From Dichotomicrobium thermohalophilum (GTDB taxonomy: Bacteria > Pseudomonadota > Alphaproteobacteria > Rhizobiales > Rhodomicrobiaceae), in contig NZ_QXDF01000003.1 in assembly GCF_003550175.1 (NCBI RefSeq), forward strand, positions 124,001 through 188,000: a DNA stretch of 64,000 nt. Reading direction: 5' to 3'. Below, piece after piece: positions 7,983 through 16,085 of this stretch (its first letter is position 1; each line of letters starts with the position of its first letter). Below the pieces are notes generated by a model, which saw nothing but the letters and a program-made list of their open reading frames with translations, ran no database searches and was not told the origin of the DNA. Made by a program: the position numbers and the translations under genes.

Positions 7983-10109
7983 TCAGGATTTCCGGCCTAG
8001 CAGCGCCTTGAAGAAGCGCGATACGGCGCCTTCGCCGCGATCCTGTTTTGGCTCGGCTCGCTGCTCCGCGGCCAGGTGTTCGGCGGCCGGCTGAGCCTCG
8101 GCCGATTGGTCCCCGGTCTGCGCCTGGTCGATGCGAACGCCGGAAAGGTCCGAGACTGGCGGGGCCACGGGCTCTGCTGCGACACGCGTTTCCGAAGCCT
8201 CGGATTCCGGCTGCGACCGCCCTTCGGTCGCGGGCTCGCCCGGCGCCTGTTCCGGCTCTTCCGGCGCGGAAGTCATGACTCGTTCTTCGACCCCTTGCGC
8301 AGCCTCTTCGGCCTGCGCACGCGCCTGTTCGGCCGTCTCTCCGGCTGCGCCAGACGCCTGCGCCGCACTTTCTTCGACGGACTGCGCCCAAGTTTCTGCG
8401 GTTTCGCCCGACTTCTCGGCAATCGACTGGCTAATCTCGCTTACGCTCTCGCCCGCCTGCTGCGCAGTTTCGGCGGCGTGCTCCTCTGCGCTCTGCGCCC
8501 AGCGCTGCGCAGTTTCGGCAGCTTCCTCCGCCCGTTCCTGCGCCGCTCCGGCTGTCTGCGCGCCCTGTTCCTCAAGGGACTGCGCCCAGCTTTCAGCGGT
8601 TTCTCCGGATTTCTCCGCGACCGTCTGCGCGAAATCGCTCACGCTTTCGCCGGCCTGTTGGGCCGTTTCGGACGCCTGTTCCTCGGCGCTCTGTGCCCAA
8701 CCCTTGGCGGCCTCCGCTGCGTCTCGCGCCGTCTCCTCAGCCGCGCTGGCCGTTTCAGATGCTTGCTCCTCGACCGTCTGCGCCCAGCTTTCCGCGGTTT
8801 CGGCAGACTTCTGCCCGACGGACTGCGCAAAATCGCTCACGGCCTCGCCCGCTTGCTGGGCGGTTTCGGACGCCTGTTGCTCGGCGCCCTCGGCCCAGCG
8901 CTGTGCTGTCTCGCTCGCCTGTTCCGCCGTCTCGGCAGCGGCCTCGCTTGCCTCCGCGCCGCGCTGCTCAACCGACGCAGCCCAGCTTTGCGCGGTCTCC
9001 CGGGCTTGTTCGCCCACGGACTGTGCGAACGCCTGTGCGCTCTCCCCGGCCTCGCGGGCGCTCTCCGCAGCGGTACCGGCGGCCTGGGAGGCTTCCTGTT
9101 CCATCTTCTGCGCCCAGCTCTGAGCGGTTTCACTCGTGCGCTCGGCGACCGAATGCGCGAACTGCTGCACGCTCTCGCTGGCGTGCCGCGCGGTGTCCGC
9201 GGCGCGCTGGGCCACCTCCGGCGCGCGCTCCTCCACGGTGTGGGCCCAGCTTTGCGCCGTCTCACCGGCCTTTTCCGCGACCGTGTGCGCAAACTGCGAG
9301 ACGGTTTCGCTGGCCTCGCGGGCCCGCTCTCCGGCCGCCTGCGCGACGCCGGGTGCCCGCTCCTCGACATTCTGCGCCCAGCTTTGAGCAGTCTCTCCAG
9401 CCTTGGCCGCGACGGATTGGGCAAACGACTGCACGCTCTCGCCCGCCTGCCGCGCCCGTTCTGCCGCGCTGCTCACGACCTCGGAAGCCCGGCCTTCCAG
9501 TGACTGCGCCCAGCTCTGTGCCGTTTCGCCCGACTTCTCGGCGACCGACTGCGCGAACTGCTGGATGGTCATGCCAGCTTCGCGGGCCACGGCGCCCGCA
9601 GCCATGGCCGTCGCGGTGGCCTTCATGTAGAACTCGTTTCCGGTCAACGCCTCGCTGGCACGCTCACCGGCCTCTTCGCCGGCGGGCGCAGCCGCCTCGG
9701 TTGCTGACGTAGCAGCGGCTTCCGGCGCTGCGCCTGTCTCGGCCTGCGAAAGCGCCGCCTGGCTCGCCTGCATGTAATAGGCATTGCCGGTGAGCTCACC
9801 CTCTGGCTGGGCGGACGCATCGGCTTGCCCTGTGCCAAGCGCGGCGGGCGTCCCCGCCTCTTCAACGCTGCGCGGCGGCAATTCGAGATCATGGCGCGCG
9901 CGGATGCCGTCCATCTCGAACACCACGGCGCGCAAGAACTCTTCGCTCGCCTCGCCCGACGCCTTGGCCTGGCGGACCTCTGCGGCAAGCTCTTCCAGCC
10001 GACTGACGGCCTTGAAGTAATCGTTGCCGGACAGCTTATGCTCGGCCTGGGCGCGCACCGCGCTCAGCTCATCAAGCACGACGTCCACATCGCTTGGAAA
10101 TACGTTCAT
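7983..10109 (-). CDS. Hendecad-repeat amphipathic helical protein in the ccr-mcd locus
   Basis: 708 residues, no family recognised. Residues 1-178 hold three copies of an L(S/T)GNx(Y/F)(Y/F)xxA motif (residues 26-34, 106-115, 155-164). Residues 179-596 are 38 consecutive 11-residue repeats: five 44-residue units (for example GESVQSFAQSV, AAKAGETAQSW, AQNVEERAPGV, AQAAGERAREA) followed by three 66-residue units in which an extra pair of 11-mers precedes each 44. The rest is an acidic, proline-containing linker and a short basic C-terminal helix (SRFFKALLGRKS). There is no signal peptide. Eleven-residue periodicity is known from apolipoproteins, perilipins, LEA proteins and synucleins, which coat lipid surfaces or form long coiled coils. 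It lies between ccr and mcd with no obvious terminator, so co-expression is likely. A phasin-like or lipid-coating role is inference. Confidence 0.85.
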   Translation of the reverse strand: MNVFPSDVDVVLDELSAVRAQAEHKLSGNDYFKAVSRLEELAAEVRQAKASGEASEEFLRAVVFEMDGIRARHDLELPPRSVEEAGTPAALGTGQADASAQPEGELTGNAYYMQASQAALSQAETGAAPEAAATSATEAAAPAGEEAGERASEALTGNEFYMKATATAMAAGAVAREAGMTIQQFAQSVAEKSGETAQSWAQSLEGRASEVVSSAAERARQAGESVQSFAQSVAAKAGETAQSWAQNVEERAPGVAQAAGERAREASETVSQFAHTVAEKAGETAQSWAHTVEERAPEVAQRAADTARHASESVQQFAHSVAERTSETAQSWAQKMEQEASQAAGTAAESAREAGESAQAFAQSVGEQARETAQSWAASVEQRGAEASEAAAETAEQASETAQRWAEGAEQQASETAQQAGEAVSDFAQSVGQKSAETAESWAQTVEEQASETASAAEETARDAAEAAKGWAQSAEEQASETAQQAGESVSDFAQTVAEKSGETAESWAQSLEEQGAQTAGAAQERAEEAAETAQRWAQSAEEHAAETAQQAGESVSEISQSIAEKSGETAETWAQSVEESAAQASGAAGETAEQARAQAEEAAQGVEERVMTSAPEEPEQAPGEPATEGRSQPESEASETRVAAEPVAPPVSDLSGVRIDQAQTGDQSAEAQPAAEHLAAEQRAEPKQDRGEGAVSRFFKALLGRKS
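8322..9575. repeat. Tandem coding repeat, 132-bp then 198-bp units
   Basis: This is the DNA of the hendecad region. The first five units (reading the minus strand from 9575) are 132 bp each, encoding 44 residues. The last three are 198 bp, encoding 66 residues, because a 66-bp block resembling half a unit precedes each 132-bp block. Units are similar but not identical, so the array is old enough to have diverged while keeping the 33-bp phase exactly. Confidence 0.85.
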
Positions 10110-10245
10110 CTCGCAGGCCCCATACGTTCGGATGTCTCTCTCGTCTGCATCGCGGCGTGCGCGGCCGCGATCATAGTCAAGCGTCCCGGCGTGTCGACAC
10201 TTCCCACGCTTTCACGAGTACCCGCGCGCATGCGGCCTTGTCGTT

Positions 10246-11544
10246 CTAGCCGTAACGCGCGCGCGATACTTCCACGGCATCTTCAAAGGTGCGCAGACCG
10301 CCATGCGGCGCATTCACCAGCACAGCCATGTTACCCGGACGATGCTCGTTCCGCCACATACGCATATGCGCCTTTGGTATGTCATGCCACGGGAACACCT
10401 CCGACATGCAGGGGTCAATGCGCCGCTCCAGCACGAGCTTGTTCGCCTGCGAGGCCTGCATCAGATTGGCGAAGTGCGAGCCCTGCACGCGCTTCTGATG
10501 CATCCAGAGATACCGGGCGTCCAGCGTGAGCTTGTAGCCGGTCGTACCTGCGCAGATCACGACCATGCCGCCACGCTTGACCACGAAAACCGAGACCGGG
10601 AAGGTCGCCTCGCCGGGGTGCTCGAACACGAAGTCGACATTCACACCCTTGCCAGTGATGTCCCAGATCGCCTTGCCGAACTTGCGGACTTCCTGCAGCC
10701 AGGTCTTGTATTCCTCGGTTCCGACGCTGGGCATCTCGCCCCAGCAGTTGAAGTCGCGGCGATTCAGCACGCCCTTGGCGCCCAGTGACTGGACAAACTC
10801 CCGCTTGTCCTCATCCGAGATCACGCCAATAGCGTTGGCGCCCGAGGTCGCGCATAGCTGTACCGCCATCGAGCCGATACCGCCGCTGGCGCCCCAGACG
10901 AGCACGTTATGGCCAGGACGCAGCACATGCGGGCGGTGGCCGAACAGCATACGGTAGGATGTGGCCAGAGTGAGCGTGTAGCAGGCCGACTCCTCCCATG
11001 TCAGATGCTTCGGACGCGGCATGAGCTGACGATCCTGCACGCGCGTGAACTGACCGAAGGAGCCATCGGGCGTCTCATAGCCCCAGTTGCGCTGGCTGGG
11101 CGACAGCATCGGGTCGCCGCCGTTGCATTCCTCATCGTCGCCGTCGTCCTGGTTGCAGTGGATGACGACCTCGTCACCAACCTTCCAGCGCTTAACCTTC
11201 GAGCCGACGGCCCAGACCACGCCCGCGGCGTCGGAGCCGGCAACCTGGTAGGGGTTCTTGTGAATGTCGAGCGTTGATACCGGCTGCCCGAGACAGGCCC
11301 AAACACCATTGTAGTTCACGCCCGCCGCCATCACGAGGACCAGTACCTCGTGGCTGTCGAGTTCCCACGTCGGAACGACCTCCATCTGCATTGCCTGATC
11401 GGGCGGGCCGTGCCGCTCCTTGCGGATCACCCACGCATACATCGACTTCGGTACATGCCCGAGCGGCGGGATCTCGCCGATCTCGTAGAGGTCCTTGTAC
11501 TCCTGCCCGGCCGGGGCGGTATTGGCGACGGCGGGTTCGGTCAT
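10246..11544 (-). CDS. ccr: Crotonyl-CoA carboxylase/reductase
   Basis: 432 residues. The ATG at 11544 is chosen because CCTCCTT at 11553-11559 is a perfect Shine-Dalgarno complement for it; an in-frame GTG seven codons upstream would overlap that site. The medium-chain dehydrogenase/reductase core shows KDLYEIGEIPPLGHVPKSMYAW as in known Ccr proteins, NYNGVWACLG, the insertion NQDDGDDEECNGGDP and the NADPH Rossmann motif VWGASGGIGSMAVQL. Ccr reductively carboxylates crotonyl-CoA to ethylmalonyl-CoA, the defining step of the ethylmalonyl-CoA pathway. It is probably the first gene of ccr - hendecad protein - mcd - DUF1284 and is divergent from soxYZ. Confidence 0.96.
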   Translation of the reverse strand: MTEPAVANTAPAGQEYKDLYEIGEIPPLGHVPKSMYAWVIRKERHGPPDQAMQMEVVPTWELDSHEVLVLVMAAGVNYNGVWACLGQPVSTLDIHKNPYQVAGSDAAGVVWAVGSKVKRWKVGDEVVIHCNQDDGDDEECNGGDPMLSPSQRNWGYETPDGSFGQFTRVQDRQLMPRPKHLTWEESACYTLTLATSYRMLFGHRPHVLRPGHNVLVWGASGGIGSMAVQLCATSGANAIGVISDEDKREFVQSLGAKGVLNRRDFNCWGEMPSVGTEEYKTWLQEVRKFGKAIWDITGKGVNVDFVFEHPGEATFPVSVFVVKRGGMVVICAGTTGYKLTLDARYLWMHQKRVQGSHFANLMQASQANKLVLERRIDPCMSEVFPWHDIPKAHMRMWRNEHRPGNMAVLVNAPHGGLRTFEDAVEVSRARYG

Positions 11545-11976
11545 TGATGTTTCCTCCTTGGGCACTCTCGGACGAAGCCGACGGGGCGTCGGGCCTGTGG
11601 TGTAAAATGCCTATTCCACAAGCTTACTGATCGTTGGCCAATCATGCATCGATTTCAAGGATTTTTTGCGTTGCAGCAATGGGGCGTCGGAGACCGTCAG
11701 CACCACGGCCACATGCTGTTGCGGGTCTGCATCCTCAATCAATTGAGGTTTGCAAAAATTGCGCCAATGTCACCCCAGTATATACCGCTTGGGAAAAATG
11801 TCGCGGGCCAAGCAATTTCCTTGCTTTTCGCAGTGGCACAAAATTTCGACGCAATCGCGATACAAGTGAGGCTGTGATAGAATACAGTTCGGGCATGACA
11901 GCAGGCCGTCGCCGCCAGTTTCCGCCCGAGATTTGTGCATGACCCGCGCTCTCAGGCGCAGCGTTTTGAGACAGTG
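11545..11976. promoter_or_regulatory. Divergent ccr/soxY intergenic region with several inverted repeats
   Basis: 432 bp without a gene, more AT-rich than its surroundings. It holds TTGC-N6-GCAA at 11666-11679, CCTCAAT-CA-ATTGAGG at 11733-11748 directly followed by the palindrome TTTGCAAA (11749-11756), and AAGCAA-N5-TTGCTT at 11810-11826. TTTGCAAA is the half-site I recall for short-chain acyl-CoA-responsive regulators of the PccR/RamB type, but the canonical two-half-site arrangement is not visible. Promoters for both ccr and soxY must lie here; I could not fix their -10/-35 boxes. Confidence 0.55.
11666..11679. promoter_or_regulatory. Inverted repeat TTGC-N6-GCAA upstream of ccr
   Basis: A 14-bp site with 4-bp arms, 122 bp upstream of the ccr start. 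The same spacing and arms occur 73 bp upstream of phaZ (47217-47230). About one such match is expected by chance in a window this size, so the link rests on the shared function of the two genes. Confidence 0.3.
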
Positions 11977-12462
11977 ATGAACAAAACACCCAAGTCATTG
12001 ATGCAGCTCAGCCGCCGGCAATTCACTGCTCTGACGGCGACCACGCTTGCCGCGTTCGGACTCGGCTATCGGCCGATTCGCGCGACAGAAAGCGAGACGC
12101 CGGCCGACTGGCAGGCGCATCTCGATTCCATCCTCAAGGGGAAAGAGCCGGTAGAGGACAAGGTCACGCTCGACCTGCCGGAAGTGTCGGAAAACGGCAA
12201 CCTGGTCCCATTCACGGTCGCGGTCGATCACCAGATGACCGATACCGACTTCATCCAGGCCATCCACGTCATCGCGACCGACAATGACGCACCGCCGGTC
12301 GCCTCGTTCTACTTCACGCCGGCCTCCAGCATCGCCCGGGCTTCGAGCCGGATGCGCCTGTTGCGCACCCAGGAGATCGTGGCGCTGGCCCACACCAATG
12401 GCGGGGAGTTCTATATTGGCCGCCGGCGCATCGAAGTTCTCGTCGGCTGCTGCGGCGAGTAA
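11977..12462 (+). CDS. soxY: SoxY-like sulfur carrier subunit with variant C-terminal arm
   Basis: 161 residues from the ATG at 11977 (a GTG at 11935 would add an extension before the signal peptide). The N-terminus is a Tat signal (LSRRQFTALTATTLAAFGLG), placing the product in the periplasm. The body matches SoxY (LPEVSENGNLVPFTVAVDHQ, then FIQAIHVIATDN). SoxY carries sulfur intermediates on a C-terminal cysteine, canonically in GGCGG; here the protein ends VGCCGE, with two adjacent cysteines and a terminal glutamate. soxZ follows after 24 bp. No soxXA, soxB or soxCD is in the window, so this is a solo soxYZ pair whose partner pathway cannot be seen. Confidence 0.88.
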   Translation: MNKTPKSLMQLSRRQFTALTATTLAAFGLGYRPIRATESETPADWQAHLDSILKGKEPVEDKVTLDLPEVSENGNLVPFTVAVDHQMTDTDFIQAIHVIATDNDAPPVASFYFTPASSIARASSRMRLLRTQEIVALAHTNGGEFYIGRRRIEVLVGCCGE

Positions 12463-12492
12463 GCCGATCCGCACAAACGAACACGGTTGAAA

Positions 12493-12825
12493 ATGACATT
12501 TCCCGCAGAACCGCAGATCAAGATGCCGGAAACAGTGGCCGCCGGCGAAACCATCGAGATCCAGACGATCATCGCCCACCCGATGGAAAGCGGTCAGCGC
12601 GCCGACGAGCGCACCGGCGAACTGATCCCGCGGAACATCATCGAAGAGTTCACGGCTCGCTTTAACGGCAAGGAAGTGTTCCGCGCAAAACTTTATCCGG
12701 CCATTTCCGCGAATCCCTACATCGCCTTTCCGGTGCGGGTTGAAGAGTCCGGCGAATTCGCGTTCACTTGGCGCGACGGAAACGGAAAGACCTGGCAAGT
12801 CACGCGGTCCATCACCGTGGCGTAA
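12493..12825 (+). CDS. soxZ: SoxZ, partner of SoxY
   Basis: 110 residues from the ATG at 12493; an in-frame TTG at 12487 is the alternative and neither has a clear ribosome site. The sequence has the SoxZ hallmarks IIAHPMESGQRADERTGELIPRN... and LYPAISANPYIAFPV, and an immunoglobulin-like all-beta fold is expected. SoxZ forms a heterodimer with SoxY and is exported with it, which fits the absence of its own signal peptide. The gene is 30 bp downstream of soxY and clearly in the same transcript. Confidence 0.92.
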   Translation: MTFPAEPQIKMPETVAAGETIEIQTIIAHPMESGQRADERTGELIPRNIIEEFTARFNGKEVFRAKLYPAISANPYIAFPVRVEESGEFAFTWRDGNGKTWQVTRSITVA

Positions 12826-12882
12826 CGGGCCGCATCCGGGTCGTGCCAAACGGGCGCGTATCGCGCCGGAAGGGGGCCGCGC

Positions 12883-13848
12883 GTGACGGATTCCGAATAC
12901 ATGCTGCCTGACGGGCTGCTGCTCTCCGCGCTGCAGATGACCGAGGCGACGGCCATCGCGGCGGCAGCACATCGCGGTCGGGGTGACGAGCCGGCAGCCA
13001 TGGCTGCAGCGGCACAGATGCTTCTGGCCGAGCTGGACCGTCTGGAGGCGGACGGCCGCATCATGGTCGGCGACAGCGAAATGGAAGACGAGCGGCTGAT
13101 GGTCGGCACGCGGGTGGGGACAGGTGGGCCGCGCATCGACCTGGCAGTCAGCCCCCTGGAAGGCGCGACGCTCTGCGCCAAGGCCTTGCCGAACGCCCTG
13201 TCCGCCGTGGTCATGGGCCTGCCCGACAGTCTGCTGAGCGTGCCGGACGTCTACATGGAAAAGATCGCCATCGGGCCTGGCTACCCGGAGGGCCTCGTCG
13301 ATCTCGACATGTCGCCCGCCGATAATCTGCAAGCGCTGGCCGAGGCGAAAGGCGTTCAGCCCAAGGACATCACTGTGTGCGTGCTGGACCGCCCGCGTCA
13401 CGGCAACCTGATCGCCGCGTTGCGCGAAACCGGCGCCGCCGTGCGGCTCATAAGCGATGGCGATATCGCCGCCGTCATCGAGACCGCCCGCGCCGACCTC
13501 ACCGGCCTGGATATCTACATGGGCATGGGCGGCGCACCCGAAGGTCTCATCGCCGCGGCGGCATTACGCTGCATGGGCGGACGGATGCAGGCCCGACTGA
13601 CCCCGCTCAACAACGATCAGCGTCAGCTCGTGGCCGCTAGCGGTCTCGATCCGCAGCGCAAGTATCGCGCCGACGAACTGGCGGCGGGCGACATCGTCTT
13701 CTCCGCGACCGGGATCAGTGGCGGCGCGCTATTGCGCGGCATCCTGTCCGACGCCAACGGCATTCACACTCACACGCTCGCCATGCGCAGCGCGCGTGGT
13801 TCGGTACGCTGGGTTTCCTCGCAGCACAAGCATCTTCCCGTCGCCTAG
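12883..13848 (+). CDS. glpX: GlpX-like (class II FBPase family) protein lacking canonical metal ligands
   Basis: 321 residues, GTG start at 12883 after a purine-rich GGAAGGGGG. The family is clear from GPGYPEGLVDLDMSPADNL, DRPRHGNLIAALRE, SDGDIAAVIE and GGAPEGLIAAAALRCMGG. When aligned by eye to E. coli GlpX, three metal-binding positions differ: Asp33 is Met (GRGDEPAAMAA), Glu57 is Asp (VGDSEMEDE) and Asp85 is Ser (LAVSPLEG); Glu88 and Glu213 are kept. Canonical fructose-1,6-bisphosphatase activity is therefore doubtful. The position immediately before recJ is the normal one for alphaproteobacterial glpX, so this is a diverged resident gene rather than a foreign one. The symbol denotes family, not proven activity. 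Confidence 0.8.
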   Translation: MTDSEYMLPDGLLLSALQMTEATAIAAAAHRGRGDEPAAMAAAAQMLLAELDRLEADGRIMVGDSEMEDERLMVGTRVGTGGPRIDLAVSPLEGATLCAKALPNALSAVVMGLPDSLLSVPDVYMEKIAIGPGYPEGLVDLDMSPADNLQALAEAKGVQPKDITVCVLDRPRHGNLIAALRETGAAVRLISDGDIAAVIETARADLTGLDIYMGMGGAPEGLIAAAALRCMGGRMQARLTPLNNDQRQLVAASGLDPQRKYRADELAAGDIVFSATGISGGALLRGILSDANGIHTHTLAMRSARGSVRWVSSQHKHLPVA

Positions 13849-14112
13849 ACTGCAAACCGTCACTGCGGGGGCCGAGGGGCTGACTCGTGCCGATTCGCGG
13901 CAGCTTAGCCCGCAGGTCGCCCCCGGAAACGTAAAGCCGTGGACCGCACAGGCCCGCAGCTATCCAGAAGCGGTGAGCTTGGATGCTGGATTGGGGCGCT
14001 ACCGACACAAGCGCCTGACCAGGGAATGACCTTCTGCCCGTTTTCCACAGCCCGCCCCGCAATGCACAGAATCGGGTAGGCTCCACTCAGAAGTAATTGT
14101 GCGAGTGCCTGA

Positions 14113-15930
14113 ATGGCCATTGCCCCGACCCCACCGATCAGTGACGAGCCGGAGAGCGCATTTCTGAGCATCACGAAGTCCGTGCGCGGTCTGCGCTGGA
14201 TCGACCGGCTTACGCCAGATAAGAGCGCACTCGCCACGGCGATTTCCCAGCGCCACGACCTGCCCGAGCTGCTCGGGCGCGTGTTGGCGGCGCGCGGGGC
14301 GGTGCTGGAGGACATCGACACCTGGCTCAATCCGACGCTGCGCGACCTGCTGCCCGATCCCGCCTCGCTGCGCGACATGGAAACCGGCGCGGCGCGGGTG
14401 GCCGAGGCGATCCGGCGAGGCGAGGCGGTCGCGGTTTTCGGCGACTACGACGTGGATGGCGCGGCATCCTCGGCGCTGCTGGCCCGATTCCTGCGCGCGC
14501 ACGGTCTGGAAGCGCGCATCTATATTCCCGACCGACTGAGCGAGGGCTACGGGCCGAATGTCGCGGCGATGGAGGCGCTCGCGCGCGAAGCGAAGCTGAT
14601 CCTCACCGTCGACTGCGGAACGCTGAGCCACGAGCCAATCGCCGCGGCGGTCACGCTCGGGGCAGATGTCGTCGTTGTCGACCATCACCAGGCGGACGAA
14701 ACGCTGCCCCCGGCCCACGCCGTCATCAATCCGAACCGTGAGGATGATCTGAGCGGGCAAGGCCATCTGGCCGGCGCGGGCGTCACCTTCCTGCTACTGG
14801 TTGAAACGGCACGACAGTTGCGCGCGGCCGGGCAGGACGCGGGGCCGGACCTGCGCGGGCTGCTCGATCTCGTCGCGCTGGCGACGGTCTGCGATGTCGT
14901 GCCACTCACCGGCGTGAACCGCGCGCTCGTGGCGCAGGGCCTGAAAGTCATGCGCCGCCGGCGCAATCCAGGGCTCACCGCGCTGGCCGACGCCGCCGGG
15001 CTGAACAAGCCGCCGGAGCCGTATCACCTGGGCTATCTGCTCGGCCCGCGCATCAATGCGGGCGGACGGATCGGCGATGCCGGGCTGGGCGCGCGGCTGC
15101 TGGCCAGCGACGACGCGAGCGAGGCCGCCGAGATCGCCGCGCGGCTCGACACGCTGAACGCGGAGCGCCGCGAGATGGAAGCCCGCGCGCTGGAAGAGGC
15201 GGTCGCCGCGGCCGAGGCGATGCTGGAGGCACAGCCGGACACCGCCGTTTTGCTTCTCGGCTCGGCGGACTGGCACAAGGGGCTGATCGGGCTGGTCGCC
15301 GCGCGGCTTGTCGAGCGGTTCCAGCGGCCGAGCTTCGTCTTCGCCTGGGACGATGCGGCGGGCACCGGCACAGGGTCTGGCCGATCGCTTCCTGGCGTCG
15401 ACCTCGGCCGGGCGGTGCGCGCGGCGGTCTCCAATGGCTTCGCGCTGCAGGGCGGCGGCCACGAGATGGCGGCCGGCATCACCATCGCGCGCGACGGGCT
15501 TGACAGCCTGCGCGCCTTTTTCGACGACGCGCTGGGCAGCGACGCGATGCGTGCGCGCGCCGAAGCCGGCCTGAAGATCGACGGCGCGCTGTCGCCGCGC
15601 GCGGCCACCGCCGAGCTGATCGACCAGATCGAACGCGCCGGGCCGTTCGGCGCGGGCAACCCGTCGCCGCGCTTCGTCTTTCCGAGCCAGCGCCTAAGCT
15701 TCGTCAAGCAGGTTGGTGAAAACCATGTACGCTGTTCTCTGCGCGGCAGTGACGGCGGCTCCATCGGCGCGGTCGCGTTCCGCGTTGTCGGCACGCCGCT
15801 CGGCGATTACCTATTGTCGCAGCCCGATGCGCCGGTGCACATCGCCGGCCGGCTACAGCGGGATTTCTGGAACGGGCGCGAGCGCATCGAAGTGCTGATT
15901 GAGGACGCAGCGCCGGCAAAGCGCCCTTGA
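14113..15930 (+). CDS. recJ: Single-stranded-DNA-specific exonuclease RecJ
   Basis: 605 residues, near the usual length. The DHH phosphoesterase motifs are in order: VFGDYDVDGAASSALL, ILTVDCGTLSHEPI, VVDHHQADE and GPRINAGGRIGDAGLGARLL, with the DHHA1 motif GGGHEMAAGITIA near residue 450 and a C-terminal OB fold. In motif III the usual DCG-N/S is DCGTLSHEP, acceptable within the family. RecJ is a 5'-3' exonuclease in recombination and mismatch repair. It follows the glpX-like gene after a 264-bp gap in which I see no gene. Confidence 0.95.
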   Translation: MAIAPTPPISDEPESAFLSITKSVRGLRWIDRLTPDKSALATAISQRHDLPELLGRVLAARGAVLEDIDTWLNPTLRDLLPDPASLRDMETGAARVAEAIRRGEAVAVFGDYDVDGAASSALLARFLRAHGLEARIYIPDRLSEGYGPNVAAMEALAREAKLILTVDCGTLSHEPIAAAVTLGADVVVVDHHQADETLPPAHAVINPNREDDLSGQGHLAGAGVTFLLLVETARQLRAAGQDAGPDLRGLLDLVALATVCDVVPLTGVNRALVAQGLKVMRRRRNPGLTALADAAGLNKPPEPYHLGYLLGPRINAGGRIGDAGLGARLLASDDASEAAEIAARLDTLNAERREMEARALEEAVAAAEAMLEAQPDTAVLLLGSADWHKGLIGLVAARLVERFQRPSFVFAWDDAAGTGTGSGRSLPGVDLGRAVRAAVSNGFALQGGGHEMAAGITIARDGLDSLRAFFDDALGSDAMRARAEAGLKIDGALSPRAATAELIDQIERAGPFGAGNPSPRFVFPSQRLSFVKQVGENHVRCSLRGSDGGSIGAVAFRVVGTPLGDYLLSQPDAPVHIAGRLQRDFWNGRERIEVLIEDAAPAKRP

Positions 15931-15992
15931 CGCCGTGCGCCGCGGAACGTAAAGCTATGGCGGCTCGCGGGCAGCGCGGGCCGGGCTTCAAA

Positions 15993-16067
15993 GCCCCCTT
16001 CGTCTAATGGTTAGGACGCCAGGTTTTCAACCTGGAAACAGGGGTTCGATTCCCCTAGGGGGCGCCA
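15993..16067 (+). tRNA. tRNA-Glu (anticodon UUC)
   Basis: 75 nt with encoded CCA. The acceptor stem GCCCCCT (15993-15999) pairs perfectly with AGGGGGC (16057-16063), followed by discriminator G and CCA. The anticodon arm CCAGG/CCTGG encloses the loop TTTTCAA with anticodon TTC at 16026-16028, and the T arm has GGGGTTCGATTCCCC. All arms fold without mismatches. Confidence 0.97.
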
Positions 16068-16085
16068 CCTCAATGGGCGCCAGCC

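Noticed and set aside
8076-9503. 475-residue plus-strand open frame opposite the hendecad gene
   Set aside because: Its Leu/Arg/Phe-rich periodic sequence simply mirrors the repeat codons on the other strand, and it has no signal, domain or ribosome site.
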